Below are positions 18,101-25,550 of a DNA stretch of 64,000 nucleotides, in pieces. The translations under genes and the position numbers were made by a program. Below the pieces are notes generated by a model, which saw only the letters and a program-made list of their open reading frames with translations, did no database searches and was not told the DNA's origin. The DNA is from Labedella endophytica (GTDB lineage Bacteria > Actinomycetota > Actinomycetes > Actinomycetales > Microbacteriaceae). The stretch is taken from the NCBI RefSeq assembly GCF_003990045.1, contig NZ_RZGZ01000004.1, positions 248,001 to 312,000 of the forward strand, read 5' to 3'. Every line of letters starts with the position of its first letter. Position 1 is the first letter of the stretch.

Positions 18101-18743
18101 GTACTTCCTCGCGCAGAGCTGGCGCATGGACCCCGCCGTCACCGCCGCCATCTCCGACCTCTCCTATGCCGGGCAGCTGCGATCTGCCCCGTCGACGGCC
18201 CACCGCCACCTCGACGGTCTCGCCCCCGGCGTGCACGTGGTGCCCGTGGCGCACGAGGGCAACGCGACGCATTCGTCGGAGGAGGCCGCGGCCGTCGTCG
18301 ACATCGTGCGCGGTGTCCTCGGACTCGGATGGACCGACCCCGGCGCCCTCCACGATGGGAAACCGCTCGACCGTCACCCGCTCGAGCAGTCCGACGTCAT
18401 CGTGGTGTGCCCGTTCAACGCCCACGTGGCCGCGGTCCATGAGGCGCTCGACACCGCGGGACTCACCGGGGTGCGCGTGGGCACCGTCGACAAATTCCAG
18501 GGTCAGGAGGCGGTGATCGCGATCCTGTCGCTCGCCGCGTCCTCGCCCACCGAGGTGCCGCGCGGCATGTCGTTCCTGCTCATGAAGAACCGGCTCAACG
18601 TGGCCGTCTCACGCGCCAAGTGGGCCGCGTACGTGGTGCACAGCCCCGCGCTCACCGACTACCTGCCGCACACGCCGGCGGCGCTCGCCGAACTCAGCGC
18701 GTTCCTCCGCCTCACCGACGCCGCGGTGGCGCCCGCGAGCTGA
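15141..18743 (+). CDS. TM0106-family RecB-like nuclease fused to a DNA2/NAM7-type helicase
   Basis: 1200 residues. The N-terminal part has RecB-nuclease-like features (GDEHELRVLEQYR, then GFADFIVRV and YRVQDTKLA around residues 60-150). A following RNase H-like segment begins FFDFEGDPLY (about 322) and includes RYDCVSTVRLRDYL (about 505). The C-terminal half is a superfamily 1 helicase: Walker A GPPGTGKT (about 804), VVEEAGQ (about 925), GDPQQLPQ, then VDKFQGQE and LNVAVSRAK. Such proteins are widespread in actinobacteria; roles in DNA repair, RNA processing or defence are proposed but not settled. It is a single-gene unit with a leaderless-type promoter. Confidence 0.9.
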   Translation: MYLLDGVTPITSASDLTAASKCEFAFLRSIDAKLGRVEATVDDDPMYARSSALGDEHELRVLEQYRAEFGDAVREFERPDVRDRAAMEQAHRETMQAFRDGAPLVFQAVFFDGSFVGFADFIVRVPATEDKPARYRVQDTKLARSAKVPALLQLAAYVEQLSNEGIPVDDEVDVILGDGTVSTHLVADILPVYRRRRNRLVRIVQERLDDTEPVRWDDPRYTIDGRCADCEREIQERRDVLLVARVRLTQRERLRAARVTTIDELAARTEPVEGIATATLEGLREQAELQLQAPSDGGAPPVRLISTDPIAHLPVPDPGDVFFDFEGDPLYTEGSPGHPVGTRWGLDYLFGLVDVDEKFTAWWAHDFAAEREALRGFLDWIAERRARFPGLHIYHYAAYERTHLLALAARHGTGEEEVDQLLREGVLVDLYPVVRAAVRVGSRSYSIKKLEPLYMGEEHRESDVKDGAASIEAYAHARELAASPDPAVRERGAAELAEIGDYNRYDCVSTVRLRDYLLSLARAVGVEPGAPVVEVGELAVAEPSPLHAELTRLAGDPLDPERDADHAALALAAAAIDYHRREQKVFWQEHFTRLSAPVDEWADVRDVFVVDSVEVVRDWYREGKQRTDRRVLRLHGTPAPGSSLKAGSELNALYDVPAPFSNPGGTPGARSWTGIRVLENDDEGTLLIEEGLRGGRDPYDDAPVALTPGAPPRAGAQATAIEHWGNAILDAFAATANVLHPGMDLASASWPADPVVDILRRRAPRTVSGSPLRHSLGDDGAARTVPDIVASLLDLDQSYVAVQGPPGTGKTYVATHVIADLVREHGWAVGVVAQSHAAVEHLLTGLVNNGLSPQLVAKSLSASSTSASVGPDEAERAFTVLPKSGHLAYAAERTAAGTGYVIGGTAWDFSNTDRFGRRQLDLLVVEEAGQFSLAPTIAASVAARNLLLLGDPQQLPQVTQGIHPEPIDTSALGFVADGADVLPAEIGYFLAQSWRMDPAVTAAISDLSYAGQLRSAPSTAHRHLDGLAPGVHVVPVAHEGNATHSSEEAAAVVDIVRGVLGLGWTDPGALHDGKPLDRHPLEQSDVIVVCPFNAHVAAVHEALDTAGLTGVRVGTVDKFQGQEAVIAILSLAASSPTEVPRGMSFLLMKNRLNVAVSRAKWAAYVVHSPALTDYLPHTPAALAELSAFLRLTDAAVAPAS

Positions 18744-18982
18744 ACTCCGCCCTGAGGGGCTCCGCTCTGAGGCGAGGATTCACTTCGCGCCCGACGTCGG
18801 CGCGCTGCAGGTTCTGCTGAGCGCTGCAGCAATTGCTGCCGCGCTCGCCAAACACTGCCGCGCGAGACGCAGAAGCTGCAGCGTCTCGGAGGCGACGGCG
18901 CGACCGAGTGACCGAGGCGAGACGCGGGAACGTAGCCTGACCGCAGCCCGGTCAAGGGTTCGGCGCTGTCACCCGCTGCGCC

Positions 18983-18988
18983 TACGCT
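18983..18988 (+). promoter_or_regulatory. Leaderless-type -10 element for the aldo/keto reductase
   Basis: TACGCT lies 7 nt before ATG 18996, with no ribosome site. The remaining 18744-18982 gap shows only short GCTGCAG-rich repeats and no gene. Confidence 0.55.
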
Positions 18989-18995
18989 GAACATC

Positions 18996-20018
18996 ATGGA
19001 CAAGCGCATTCTCGGTCGCACCGGAGCGACCGTCTCCGTCATCGGACTCGGCACATGGCAGCTCGGAGCGGACTGGGGTGACGTCTCCGAGGCGGACGCC
19101 CTCGCGGTACTCGACGCCTCCGTACAGTCGGGTGTCACCTTCTTCGACACGGCCGACGTCTACGGCGACGGTCGCAGCGAAACCCTCATCGGCCGTTACC
19201 TCGCTCAGAACCCGGGCCACGGCATCACCGTCGCCACGAAGATGGGGCGCCGCGTGGACCAGGTCCCCGAGAACTACACCCTCGACAACTTCCGCGCGTG
19301 GACGGACCGGTCGCGTCGCAACCTCGGGGTCGACACCCTCGACCTCGTGCAGCTGCACTGCCCGCCCACCCCCGTCTTCAGCTCCGACGCCGTGTACGAC
19401 GCGCTCGACACCCTCGTGGAAGAGGGCGCCATCCGCCACTACGGCGTGAGCGTCGAGACCACCGACGAGGCGCTCGCCGCCATCGCCCGCCCGGGCACGG
19501 CCACCGTGCAGATCATCCTCAACGCGTTCCGTCTCAAGCCTCTCGACCGCGTGCTCCCTGCCGCCGCCGAGGCCGGCGTCGGCATCATCGCGCGCGTCCC
19601 GCTCGCCTCGGGCCTGCTCAGCGGCAAGTACACGACGGAGACGACCTTCGCCGAGAACGACCACCGGAACTACAACCGCTCGGGTGACGCGTTCGACGTG
19701 GGCGAGACCTTCGCGGGTGTCGACTTCGAGCGCGGTGTGGCCGCCGCCCAGGACTTCGCCGCCCTCGTCGCGGGCGAGCCCCTCGCGGGCCCCGACGGCG
19801 AGCCCGGCTCGGGCGAGTACAGCACGGCGCAGGTCGCGCTCGCCTGGGTCGCGCAGCAGCCCGGGGTCAGCTCCGTCATTCCGGGCGCCCGCTCGGTGGA
19901 GCAGGCCGAGGCGAACGCCGCCGCCGGCAGCATCGCACCGCTCAGCGAGGGCTTCCTCTCCTCTGTGAGCGACCTGTACGACGAGTACTTCCGTGCCGCC
20001 GTGCACGAACGCTGGTAG
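18996..20018 (+). CDS. Aldo/keto reductase
   Basis: 340 residues, an (alpha/beta)8-barrel NADPH-dependent oxidoreductase. The N-terminus (GRTGATVSVIGLGTWQLG), the catalytic Asp-Tyr region (FFDTADVYGDGRSE, tyrosine near residue 55), the lysine in TKMG (near 83) and QLHCPP are all in place; the cofactor-binding C-terminal part contains SSVIPGARSVEQAEAN. These enzymes reduce aldehydes and ketones of sugars or xenobiotics; this subgroup is usually of unknown physiological substrate. It stands alone with its own promoter and is followed at 20061 by a palindromic repeat. Confidence 0.93.
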   Translation: MDKRILGRTGATVSVIGLGTWQLGADWGDVSEADALAVLDASVQSGVTFFDTADVYGDGRSETLIGRYLAQNPGHGITVATKMGRRVDQVPENYTLDNFRAWTDRSRRNLGVDTLDLVQLHCPPTPVFSSDAVYDALDTLVEEGAIRHYGVSVETTDEALAAIARPGTATVQIILNAFRLKPLDRVLPAAAEAGVGIIARVPLASGLLSGKYTTETTFAENDHRNYNRSGDAFDVGETFAGVDFERGVAAAQDFAALVAGEPLAGPDGEPGSGEYSTAQVALAWVAQQPGVSSVIPGARSVEQAEANAAAGSIAPLSEGFLSSVSDLYDEYFRAAVHERW

Positions 20019-20060
20019 TGCGACATTGAGGGGTGCCGCGCACAGTGGCCGCGGGATTGC

Positions 20061-20126
20061 TCCCGAGGGCGCCAGCATCGCTCGAGGGCGCCACGTCGGA
20101 GTGGCGCCCTCGCTCGGGAGTATCCC
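20061..20126. repeat. Palindromic repeat family 2, copy A
   Basis: Two GAGGGCGCC units and a core palindrome (CGAGGGCGCCAC / GTGGCGCCCTCG), followed by GCTCGGGAGTATCCC. It lies 43 nt after the aldo/keto reductase stop. Copies B, C and D lie within the next 6.3 kb. Confidence 0.8.
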
Positions 20127-20141
20127 CTTCGCCGGGTCGAG

Positions 20142-21407
20142 GTGGTGAGGGGGCGCAAGCCCGGGCTCGGTCCTGCGTTCGGCAACCTCTTCACGTCGAA
20201 CCTGGCGTCGAGCCTCGGCGACGGTATCGCGCGCACGGCCGCTCCGCTCCTCGCCGTCCGTCTCACCGACGACCCGCTCCTCATCTCGGGCATCGCCGCT
20301 CTCGCGATGCTGCCGTGGCTGCTGTTCGCGGTGCCGGCCGGCATCATCATCGACCGGATCGACCGGCGCACCGCTCTCGCCCTCGCGAACGGTGGCCGAG
20401 CGGTCCTCGCCGGCGGGCTCGTGGCCCTCGCGGCGACGGACTCCCTCACCATCTGGTGGTTGTACGTAGCGATCTTCCTCTACGGCATCGGCGAGACCGT
20501 CTACGACGGTGCCATCCGCGCGGTCGTGCCGTCGATCGTCGACCGGCGGAGCCTGCCGCGCGCCAACTCGCGCATCGAGGCGGGCGAGCTCGTGGTGCAG
20601 AACTTCCTGTCCGGCCCGTTCACGTCCGCCCTCTTCGCGGTCTCCGTCCTCATCCCGCTCGGCGCGAACGCCCTCGTCTACGCGGGGGCCGTCGTGCTCG
20701 CGGTCCTCCTGCCGCGCGCCGCCGCGGGCACGCACCTGCAGGCGGCGGCCTCGCAACCGCGAGCGGCGTGGCACCACCAGTTCGCGGACGGATTCCGCTT
20801 CATCCTCGCGAGCCGCATGCTCACGACCTTGCTCGCGCTCAGCACCTTCATCGGGCTCTGCTACAGCGCCGCCACGGCGAGCTTCGTGCTGTACCTGCTC
20901 GACCGGCTCGCCCTGCCCGAGGCGTTCTTCGGGCTCTTCATGCTCACGGGCGCGATCGGCGGCATCCTCGGTTCGCTCGTCGCTCAGCGGCTCAAGGACC
21001 TGTGGGGAGCGGGAACGGCGATGGCCGTGGCGAACGTGATCTCCACCGCGTCGTTCCTCTTCATCGGGCTCGTCCCCACGCTGTGGGCAGCCGGCGTTGG
21101 CTACTTCGTGTCGTCCGCCGCGGTGCTCGTGTGGAACGTGCACGTGATGTCGCTGCGGCAGAGCGTGATCCCGAGTCGCTTACTGGGACGCGTGCACGGC
21201 TCGTGGCGCACGGTGCTGTGGGGCTCGATGCCGCTCGGTTCGGTCATCGGAGGCGCGCTCGGCCGCATCGATCTCACGGTGCCGTTCATCGTGGGAGGGG
21301 GGCTGGCGACGATCGCGGCGCTCGTGTTCTTCCGCTTCCTCCGCACCCTGCCGAACCCGGAGGACATCGACAACGGCGACCCCCGCCACGACCCCCCTCC
21401 CGCCTGA
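20142..21407 (+). CDS. MFS exporter, EntS/MFS_3-like
   Basis: 421 residues with about twelve hydrophobic helices. The start of the domain (FGNLFTSNLASSLGDGIAR) and the motif-A-like loop GIIIDRIDRRTALALANGGR (about residues 67-86) belong to the MFS_3 group that includes enterobactin exporters and drug effluxers. Start at the first of two adjacent GTG codons (20142 or 20145); no good ribosome site is seen. It lies alone between palindromic repeat copies A and B. Substrate unknown; efflux is likely. Confidence 0.87.
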   Translation: MVRGRKPGLGPAFGNLFTSNLASSLGDGIARTAAPLLAVRLTDDPLLISGIAALAMLPWLLFAVPAGIIIDRIDRRTALALANGGRAVLAGGLVALAATDSLTIWWLYVAIFLYGIGETVYDGAIRAVVPSIVDRRSLPRANSRIEAGELVVQNFLSGPFTSALFAVSVLIPLGANALVYAGAVVLAVLLPRAAAGTHLQAAASQPRAAWHHQFADGFRFILASRMLTTLLALSTFIGLCYSAATASFVLYLLDRLALPEAFFGLFMLTGAIGGILGSLVAQRLKDLWGAGTAMAVANVISTASFLFIGLVPTLWAAGVGYFVSSAAVLVWNVHVMSLRQSVIPSRLLGRVHGSWRTVLWGSMPLGSVIGGALGRIDLTVPFIVGGGLATIAALVFFRFLRTLPNPEDIDNGDPRHDPPPA

Positions 21408-21427
21408 CCGCCTCCTGTCGAATCCCG

Positions 21428-21497
21428 AAAGGGCTACTCCCGAGCGGGGGCGCCACTTCTACCTACCGCCCTCGGCAGCGAACAGGCGCCCTCGGGT
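21428..21497. repeat. Palindromic repeat family 2, copy B (reverse orientation)
   Basis: Read on the minus strand this 70-bp segment aligns with copies A and D from GAGGGCGCC through GCTCGGGAGTAGCCC. One arm of the core has diverged. It lies in the gap between converging genes. Confidence 0.75.
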
Positions 21498-21530
21498 CGA
21501 GCATCCGAGGACACGAACCAAGGACACCCC

Positions 21531-22127
21531 CTACGGCGCCACCTCACGCACCGCGTAACGTGCGTAGACGACGCCGCTCGCGAACGTGCGTGATTCGAGT
21601 AGCTGCAGATTCGCGCGCACGCCGGCGGGGTAGTGCGGGGTGCCGCCTCCCACGATGACGGGGAACGTGAACACGTGGTACTCGTCGACGAGTCCCGCCC
21701 GCATCGCCTCGGCGGCGAGCATCGCTCCGCCGAGCCCCACATCGGTGTCCGACGCGGCGACGAGCGCGCGCACCGCGTCGGGGTCGAAGGTGCGCTCGAG
21801 CCGGGTGCGGGCCGTCGACACCTCCTCGAGCGATGTGGAGTAGACGACCTTCTCCGCCGCTCGCCACAGCTCCGCGTAGTCGAGCGCGACGGCCGCACGC
21901 TCCGCGTCCGGACCCTCCGGCTCGGAAGCGGGGTCGAGCGCCGCCGTCTCCCAGTACGCCATCACCTCGTAGGTACGCCGCCCGTAGAGGTAGGTGCCGA
22001 CGGGGCGCTCGAGGTCGTTGATGAAGGCGTGCACCTCGGGGTCCGGTTCGGCCCAGTCGAATTCCCCGTCGGCATCGGTGATGTACCCGTCGAGCGAGGC
22101 GATCGTGGAGTAGAGGAGTCGTCCCAT
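21531..22127 (-). CDS. RibD C-terminal / dihydrofolate reductase-like protein
   Basis: 198 residues. The N-terminus LLYSTIASLDGYITDADGEF and the motifs GRRTYEVMAYWE and DVGLGGAMLA are typical of the RibD-C reductase family, which resembles dihydrofolate reductase in fold and uses NADPH. True DHFR and the bifunctional RibD are longer or differ in the active site, so the substrate here is uncertain; many paralogues occur in actinobacteria. It has a leaderless-type promoter (TACAGT, 7 nt before the ATG) and diverges from the small membrane protein at 22228. Confidence 0.88.
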   Translation of the reverse strand: MGRLLYSTIASLDGYITDADGEFDWAEPDPEVHAFINDLERPVGTYLYGRRTYEVMAYWETAALDPASEPEGPDAERAAVALDYAELWRAAEKVVYSTSLEEVSTARTRLERTFDPDAVRALVAASDTDVGLGGAMLAAEAMRAGLVDEYHVFTFPVIVGGGTPHYPAGVRANLQLLESRTFASGVVYARYAVREVAP

Positions 22128-22134
22128 GGCGGCA

Positions 22135-22140
22135 ACTGTA
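22135..22140 (-). promoter_or_regulatory. Leaderless-type -10 element for the RibD-like gene
   Basis: TACAGT on the minus strand, 7 nt before ATG 22127, with no ribosome site. Confidence 0.55.
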
Positions 22141-22215
22141 GACCCGGCGCGCCGCCACGCCCAGGACTGGTGGCGTGCCGCGTGATGGCGGCGGGACGAA
22201 GCGTCCGCGCGCTGC

Positions 22216-22221
22216 TACCGT
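22216..22221 (+). promoter_or_regulatory. Leaderless-type -10 element for the gene at 22228
   Basis: TACCGT, 6 nt before GTG 22228, with no ribosome site. Confidence 0.55.
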
Positions 22222-22227
22222 GAACCG

Positions 22228-22668
22228 GTGCAGTCTCCCGCTTCCGACCCCTCGCCCGCGCCGATCACCGACGGTTCTCGTCGCTCGATCGGGGGCGACC
22301 CGGCGGCGCGGCTCGCGCGCACCGGCGTGCGGGTGCTGGCCATCGGTGCGTCCGCGGCGCTCGTGGGAGCGATCATCGTGGCTGTCCTCGCGATCTCCGA
22401 CGACGACGATGCCGTGACCGCGGCCTCCGCGATCCTCGTCGTGGTGGCCGTGCTGCTCGGAGCGCTCGCGGGGTATCTCTTCGCGGCCCTTCGCGCGCAC
22501 GGCGGGACCGGATCCACCTCGCCGGCGGTGCGGCCCGCGGAGACGGGCCTGCGGGCTCACGGCGCCGACGGCGGTGAGGTCGTCTCCGACGACGAGATCG
22601 CGTCGGCTCGAGCGCTCTTCGGCGAGGGCGCAGGCCCTGCCCGCATCGATCCGTCCTGGCCGCGCTGA
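22228..22668 (+). CDS. Two-helix membrane protein, unknown function
   Basis: 146 residues. A polar N-terminus (about 30 residues) is followed by two transmembrane helices (about residues 33-57 and 64-88) joined by the acidic loop SDDDDAV, and a cytoplasmic-looking C-terminus ending FGEGAGPARIDPSWPR. The promoter spacing supports the GTG start. No family is recognised and the neighbours give no clue. Confidence 0.7.
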   Translation: MQSPASDPSPAPITDGSRRSIGGDPAARLARTGVRVLAIGASAALVGAIIVAVLAISDDDDAVTAASAILVVVAVLLGALAGYLFAALRAHGGTGSTSPAVRPAETGLRAHGADGGEVVSDDEIASARALFGEGAGPARIDPSWPR

Positions 22669-22792
22669 CTCGACCCTGCGCGTCGGGCCCCGACGCGGGG
22701 TCGCCACCGTCGGCTCCATCGAGCCGGCCTCACTGAGCTGCTCCCGCGGGACCGAGTACGCGGAGCCGTCTCCGTGAGCACCGCGGATCGGC

Positions 22793-24325
22793 TCAGCTCC
22801 GCGCGTCCCGCGCCTCCCGCTTCGACGGCAGGCCCACGACGAACGCCACCGCGAGAGCGATGAGGGCGACGACGGCGGTGTACCCGAGGGTCGCGACGAA
22901 CGGGGCCACCGAGGTGCCGTCGTCGAGGACGAACTGGCCGGGGAACGTCCCGACGCTGATGACCGGTCCCACCGGCGAGGCCGCCGTCATGAGGGTGAAC
23001 ACCAGGCCGGAGAGGGCGAGGGAGACGCTCGCGCCCACGGCCTCCGACAGCGATAACGCCGACGTGTTCCGTCCCTCCTCGCCGCGGTCCGAGGAAGCGA
23101 GGACGATCGTCGTGATGCGCGGGAACATGAGTCCCATGCCGGCGCCGGCGAGGAACCAGCCGATCACGGCGACGACCGGGTGCAGCATGAACGCCGCCGT
23201 GACGACCTGCACGACGGTGCCGGCGAACAGGAGCGATCCGCCCACTCGCATGAAGACCCGGTGGGGCACGGAATCGCCCGCGCGACCCTGGATCGCCGAA
23301 CCGCTCGCCCAGGCGATGGCCCCGGCCGTGAGGGTGACACCGGACAACCACGGCGGGAGTCCGTAGCGGTCGTGGAGGAGGAGGGGGAGGTAGACCTCGG
23401 TTGTGAAGAACGTCGCGGCGATGAGGCCGCGGAGGAGTACGGCCGACGGGAGGCCGCGTCGTGCGGTGAACGTCCCCGGCGGGAGCAGCGGGCGCACGAG
23501 CACCGCGATGGCGACGAGTGCTGCCGCTCCCGCGAACCACCGCGTGGCGTCCGGCAGCTCCGCGCTCAGGCTCAGGGTCACGACCGCGACCGCGACGGCC
23601 GCGCTCAGGCCGAGCCGAGTGGTGGCGCCGAGTGGTCGGCGCGTCCCGGGCGCGGCGACCGCGCCGTCGTCGTTCGGCAGCTCCGGTTCCCCGGCATTGC
23701 GCCCGAGCGACCGGAGCGCGGGCGCCACGAGGACACCCGCGGCGGCGACGAGCGCGACGACCCCGAGGAACACCCAGCGCCAGCCCGCGGTGTCCGCGAC
23801 GATCCCCGCGACGAGCGGGCCGACGAGCGACGGCACGACCCACGCGGCCGCGAAGGCCGCGAAGATCTTCGGGTGCAGCGGCGGCGGGTAGAGCTTCGCG
23901 ACGAGCACGTAGATCGACACCGTCATCGCGCCCGACCCGAATCCCTGCACGAAGCGACCGGCGACGAGCGCGGGCATCGCGAGCGCCAGTCCGGCCACGA
24001 TGAGGCCGATCGTGAACACCACGATCGCGGCGACCAGCGGTCGCGCCGGGCCGCGTCGATCGGCCCAGATGCCGGCGCCCACCATCCCGACGACGCTCGA
24101 CGCGATGGGCGCGGCAAAAGCGAGGGAGTAGAGGGAGGCGCCGCCGAGCTCGTCGCTGACGACGGGCATGATCGTGGTGACGGCGAGGGATTCGAAGGCC
24201 GCGAGGGTGATGAGTGCGCACGTGCCGACGGTCGTGAGGGCGAGTCCTCCGGCGAGGATGCCGGTGCGGGCGTCGGGCGGTGTCGATGCTCGTGTCGGCT
24301 CGGGGTTCGGGGGAGTGGTGCTCAC
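22793..24325 (-). CDS. MFS drug:H+ antiporter, DHA2-like
   Basis: 510 residues with fourteen or so hydrophobic segments. The first helices (LAAFESLAVTTIMPVVSDEL), the motif-A loop IWADRRGPARPLVAA and motif-C-like GRFVQGFGSGAMTVSIYV mark a drug-efflux MFS of the DHA2 type. The start is GTG 24325; a TAGGCT hexamer lies 9 nt upstream on the minus strand, so the leader is nearly absent. A 17-bp tandem array sits just upstream, between this gene and the divergent small gene at 24446. Substrate unknown. Confidence 0.88.
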   Translation of the reverse strand: MSTTPPNPEPTRASTPPDARTGILAGGLALTTVGTCALITLAAFESLAVTTIMPVVSDELGGASLYSLAFAAPIASSVVGMVGAGIWADRRGPARPLVAAIVVFTIGLIVAGLALAMPALVAGRFVQGFGSGAMTVSIYVLVAKLYPPPLHPKIFAAFAAAWVVPSLVGPLVAGIVADTAGWRWVFLGVVALVAAAGVLVAPALRSLGRNAGEPELPNDDGAVAAPGTRRPLGATTRLGLSAAVAVAVVTLSLSAELPDATRWFAGAAALVAIAVLVRPLLPPGTFTARRGLPSAVLLRGLIAATFFTTEVYLPLLLHDRYGLPPWLSGVTLTAGAIAWASGSAIQGRAGDSVPHRVFMRVGGSLLFAGTVVQVVTAAFMLHPVVAVIGWFLAGAGMGLMFPRITTIVLASSDRGEEGRNTSALSLSEAVGASVSLALSGLVFTLMTAASPVGPVISVGTFPGQFVLDDGTSVAPFVATLGYTAVVALIALAVAFVVGLPSKREARDARS

Positions 24326-24343
24326 AGTGATTCGAGCCTAGGA

Positions 24344-24428
24344 CCACCCGCTGCCAGCGACCACCCGCTGTCAGCGACCACCCGCTGTCATCGAGCACCC
24401 GCTGCCGTCGACCACCCGCTGTCATCGA
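24344..24428. repeat. Five tandem copies of a 17-bp unit
   Basis: Consecutive 17-bp units with the consensus CCACCCGCTGTCATCGA (second position of the GYC and the last few bases vary), followed at once by the inverted piece GCGGGTAG. The array fills the divergent promoter region between 24325 and 24446. Confidence 0.85.
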
Positions 24429-24433
24429 GCGGG

Positions 24434-24439
24434 TAGCGT
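24434..24439 (+). promoter_or_regulatory. Leaderless-type -10 element for the gene at 24446
   Basis: TAGCGT, 6 nt before GTG 24446. It directly abuts the 17-bp tandem array, which therefore occupies the place of the -35 region. Confidence 0.55.
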
Positions 24440-24445
24440 CGGATC

Positions 24446-24736
24446 GTGCCTTCCTTCCGCGTGACGATGACCGTGGGTGCGTTGATGCCGGGTGTCGCGC
24501 CCGAGCAGGTGCAACCGCGGGCGGAGGAGGCGGCGCGCGAGGTCGCCGTGCTGGAATCGTCGAACGTCGATGTCGTCCGGGGCGAGGCGCGGTTGACAGT
24601 GCGCTTCACGGTGGAGGACGCCGAGCTTGCGTTGCAGGTGGCGCGTTTCGTCGTGTCGAGCACGGCCGAGGTGGTGCGTGTGGGCCACTCGACCGTCACG
24701 GAGCGCGACGGCGGAACGTGGCGCCGCCTCGGCTGA
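24446..24736 (+). CDS. Small conserved-type hypothetical protein
   Basis: 96 residues, soluble, mixed alpha/beta in look (FRVTMTVGALMPGVAPEQV... RLTVRFTVEDAELALQVARFV). Its Val/Thr-rich beta strands with helices between recall small ferredoxin-like-fold proteins, but I do not recognise a family. The start is supported by the -10 element 6 nt upstream. It stands alone between the MFS gene and a YchJ-like gene. Confidence 0.65.
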   Translation: MPSFRVTMTVGALMPGVAPEQVQPRAEEAAREVAVLESSNVDVVRGEARLTVRFTVEDAELALQVARFVVSSTAEVVRVGHSTVTERDGGTWRRLG

Positions 24737-24743
24737 GGCGCTA

Positions 24744-24789
24744 GTGCGGCTCGAGGGCTACACCTCTACCTGGCGCCCTCGAACCGCAT
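24744..24789. repeat. Palindromic repeat family 2, copy C (core only)
   Basis: TGCGG-CTCGAGGGC ... GCCCTCG-AACCGCA around CTACACCTCTACCTG: the core palindrome of family 2 without its flank. It lies directly after the small gene ending at 24736. Confidence 0.65.
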
Positions 24790-24837
24790 GTGGTGCCGTG
24801 GGATGACGAGCCCGGAGGAGGGGGAACGCGACGGTGG

Positions 24838-24843
24838 TAGCGT
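24838..24843 (+). promoter_or_regulatory. Leaderless-type -10 element for the YchJ-like gene
   Basis: TAGCGT, 7 nt before GTG 24851, which decides between that start and in-frame codons further upstream. Confidence 0.5.
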
Positions 24844-24850
24844 GCGGGAC

Positions 24851-25240
24851 GTGAACGACGACGAGCGTTGCCCCTGCGGGAGCGGCGACACCTACGGCAC
24901 CTGCTGCGGCCCCCTCCATCGCGGGGAGGCGGTCGCACCCACGGCGGAGCGCCTCATGCGCTCGCGCTTCACCGCGTTCGTCCTGCACGACGCCCGCTAC
25001 CTGCTCGCCACGTGGCATCCGACCACGCGCCCGCCACGGCTCCACCTCGACGCCGACGTGCGGTGGTTGCGGCTGCTCATCCTCGGGCACTCGGCGGGCG
25101 GGCCGTTCGACGACGAGGGCACCGTGGAGTTCGAGGCGATCTTCCGCACGGCGGACGGCCGCGGGGTCCAGCACGAGAACAGCCGATTCGTGCGCGAGGA
25201 CGGGCGCTGGGTCTACGTCAGCGGGGTGGTCGCGGACTGA
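24851..25240 (+). CDS. YchJ-family protein with N-terminal SEC-C metal-binding motif
   Basis: 129 residues. The N-terminus CPCGSG...TCCGPLH is the SEC-C zinc-binding motif, and the remainder (TAERLMRSRFTAFVLHDARYLLATWHP, then a NTF2-like C-terminal half) is the UPF0225/YchJ fold. The function of YchJ proteins is not known. The GTG at 24851 gives the normal family length and fits the leaderless promoter. It is followed by a 310-bp gap. Confidence 0.88.
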   Translation: MNDDERCPCGSGDTYGTCCGPLHRGEAVAPTAERLMRSRFTAFVLHDARYLLATWHPTTRPPRLHLDADVRWLRLLILGHSAGGPFDDEGTVEFEAIFRTADGRGVQHENSRFVREDGRWVYVSGVVAD

Positions 25241-25550
25241 GGCGGTTCCCTCAGGGGCGTGTGGGCCGGCGGGGCGCCTGGGCCGGACAGGGCTGCCCGG
25301 GCGAGGAGCTGATCGGGCGAGAAGAAGACCGAGGCCCGGAGACCACTCCCCGCTGGAGCGTTTCGCCTCCGGGCGCGAGCCGTTCTTTCGCACCCCCGAA
25401 CCCGCGACGTCCGAGTGGCCGAACGAGGTCCGTCTGCGGGTTCTCTTCCATTGGACCCCGGCGGAGGCCGACTGTCACGACCCCTCTTGACGGGGTTGCC
25501 GCTACCGTCGGGAAGGAACACACCGCGAAGTATCTCGGGAGGGAGCACTC
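25241..25550. other. 310-bp intergenic region
   Basis: No convincing gene on either strand. A possible -10 element TACCGT lies at 25503-25508, about 40 nt before the kinase start, and a GGAGGGAG ribosome site lies directly upstream of ATG 25551. A minus-strand reading frame crosses most of the region but has low-complexity Arg/Pro/Ala content and no ribosome site. I see no repeat family member here. Confidence 0.6.

Noticed and set aside
18744-18995. Possible RNA gene in the 252-bp gap with repeated GCTGCAG words
   Set aside because: No cloverleaf, terminator or conserved motif could be traced; the repeats are short and irregular.
18969-21143. Minus-strand open frame of about 720 codons
   Set aside because: It is antisense to the aldo/keto reductase and the MFS gene, crosses the palindromic repeat at 20061, and is composed of Arg/Glu/Gly-rich low-complexity sequence.
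25213-25548. Possible 111-codon gene in the 310-bp gap before the kinase
   Set aside because: No ribosome site, Arg/Pro/Ala-rich composition, overlap with the end of the YchJ-like gene and no recognisable features.
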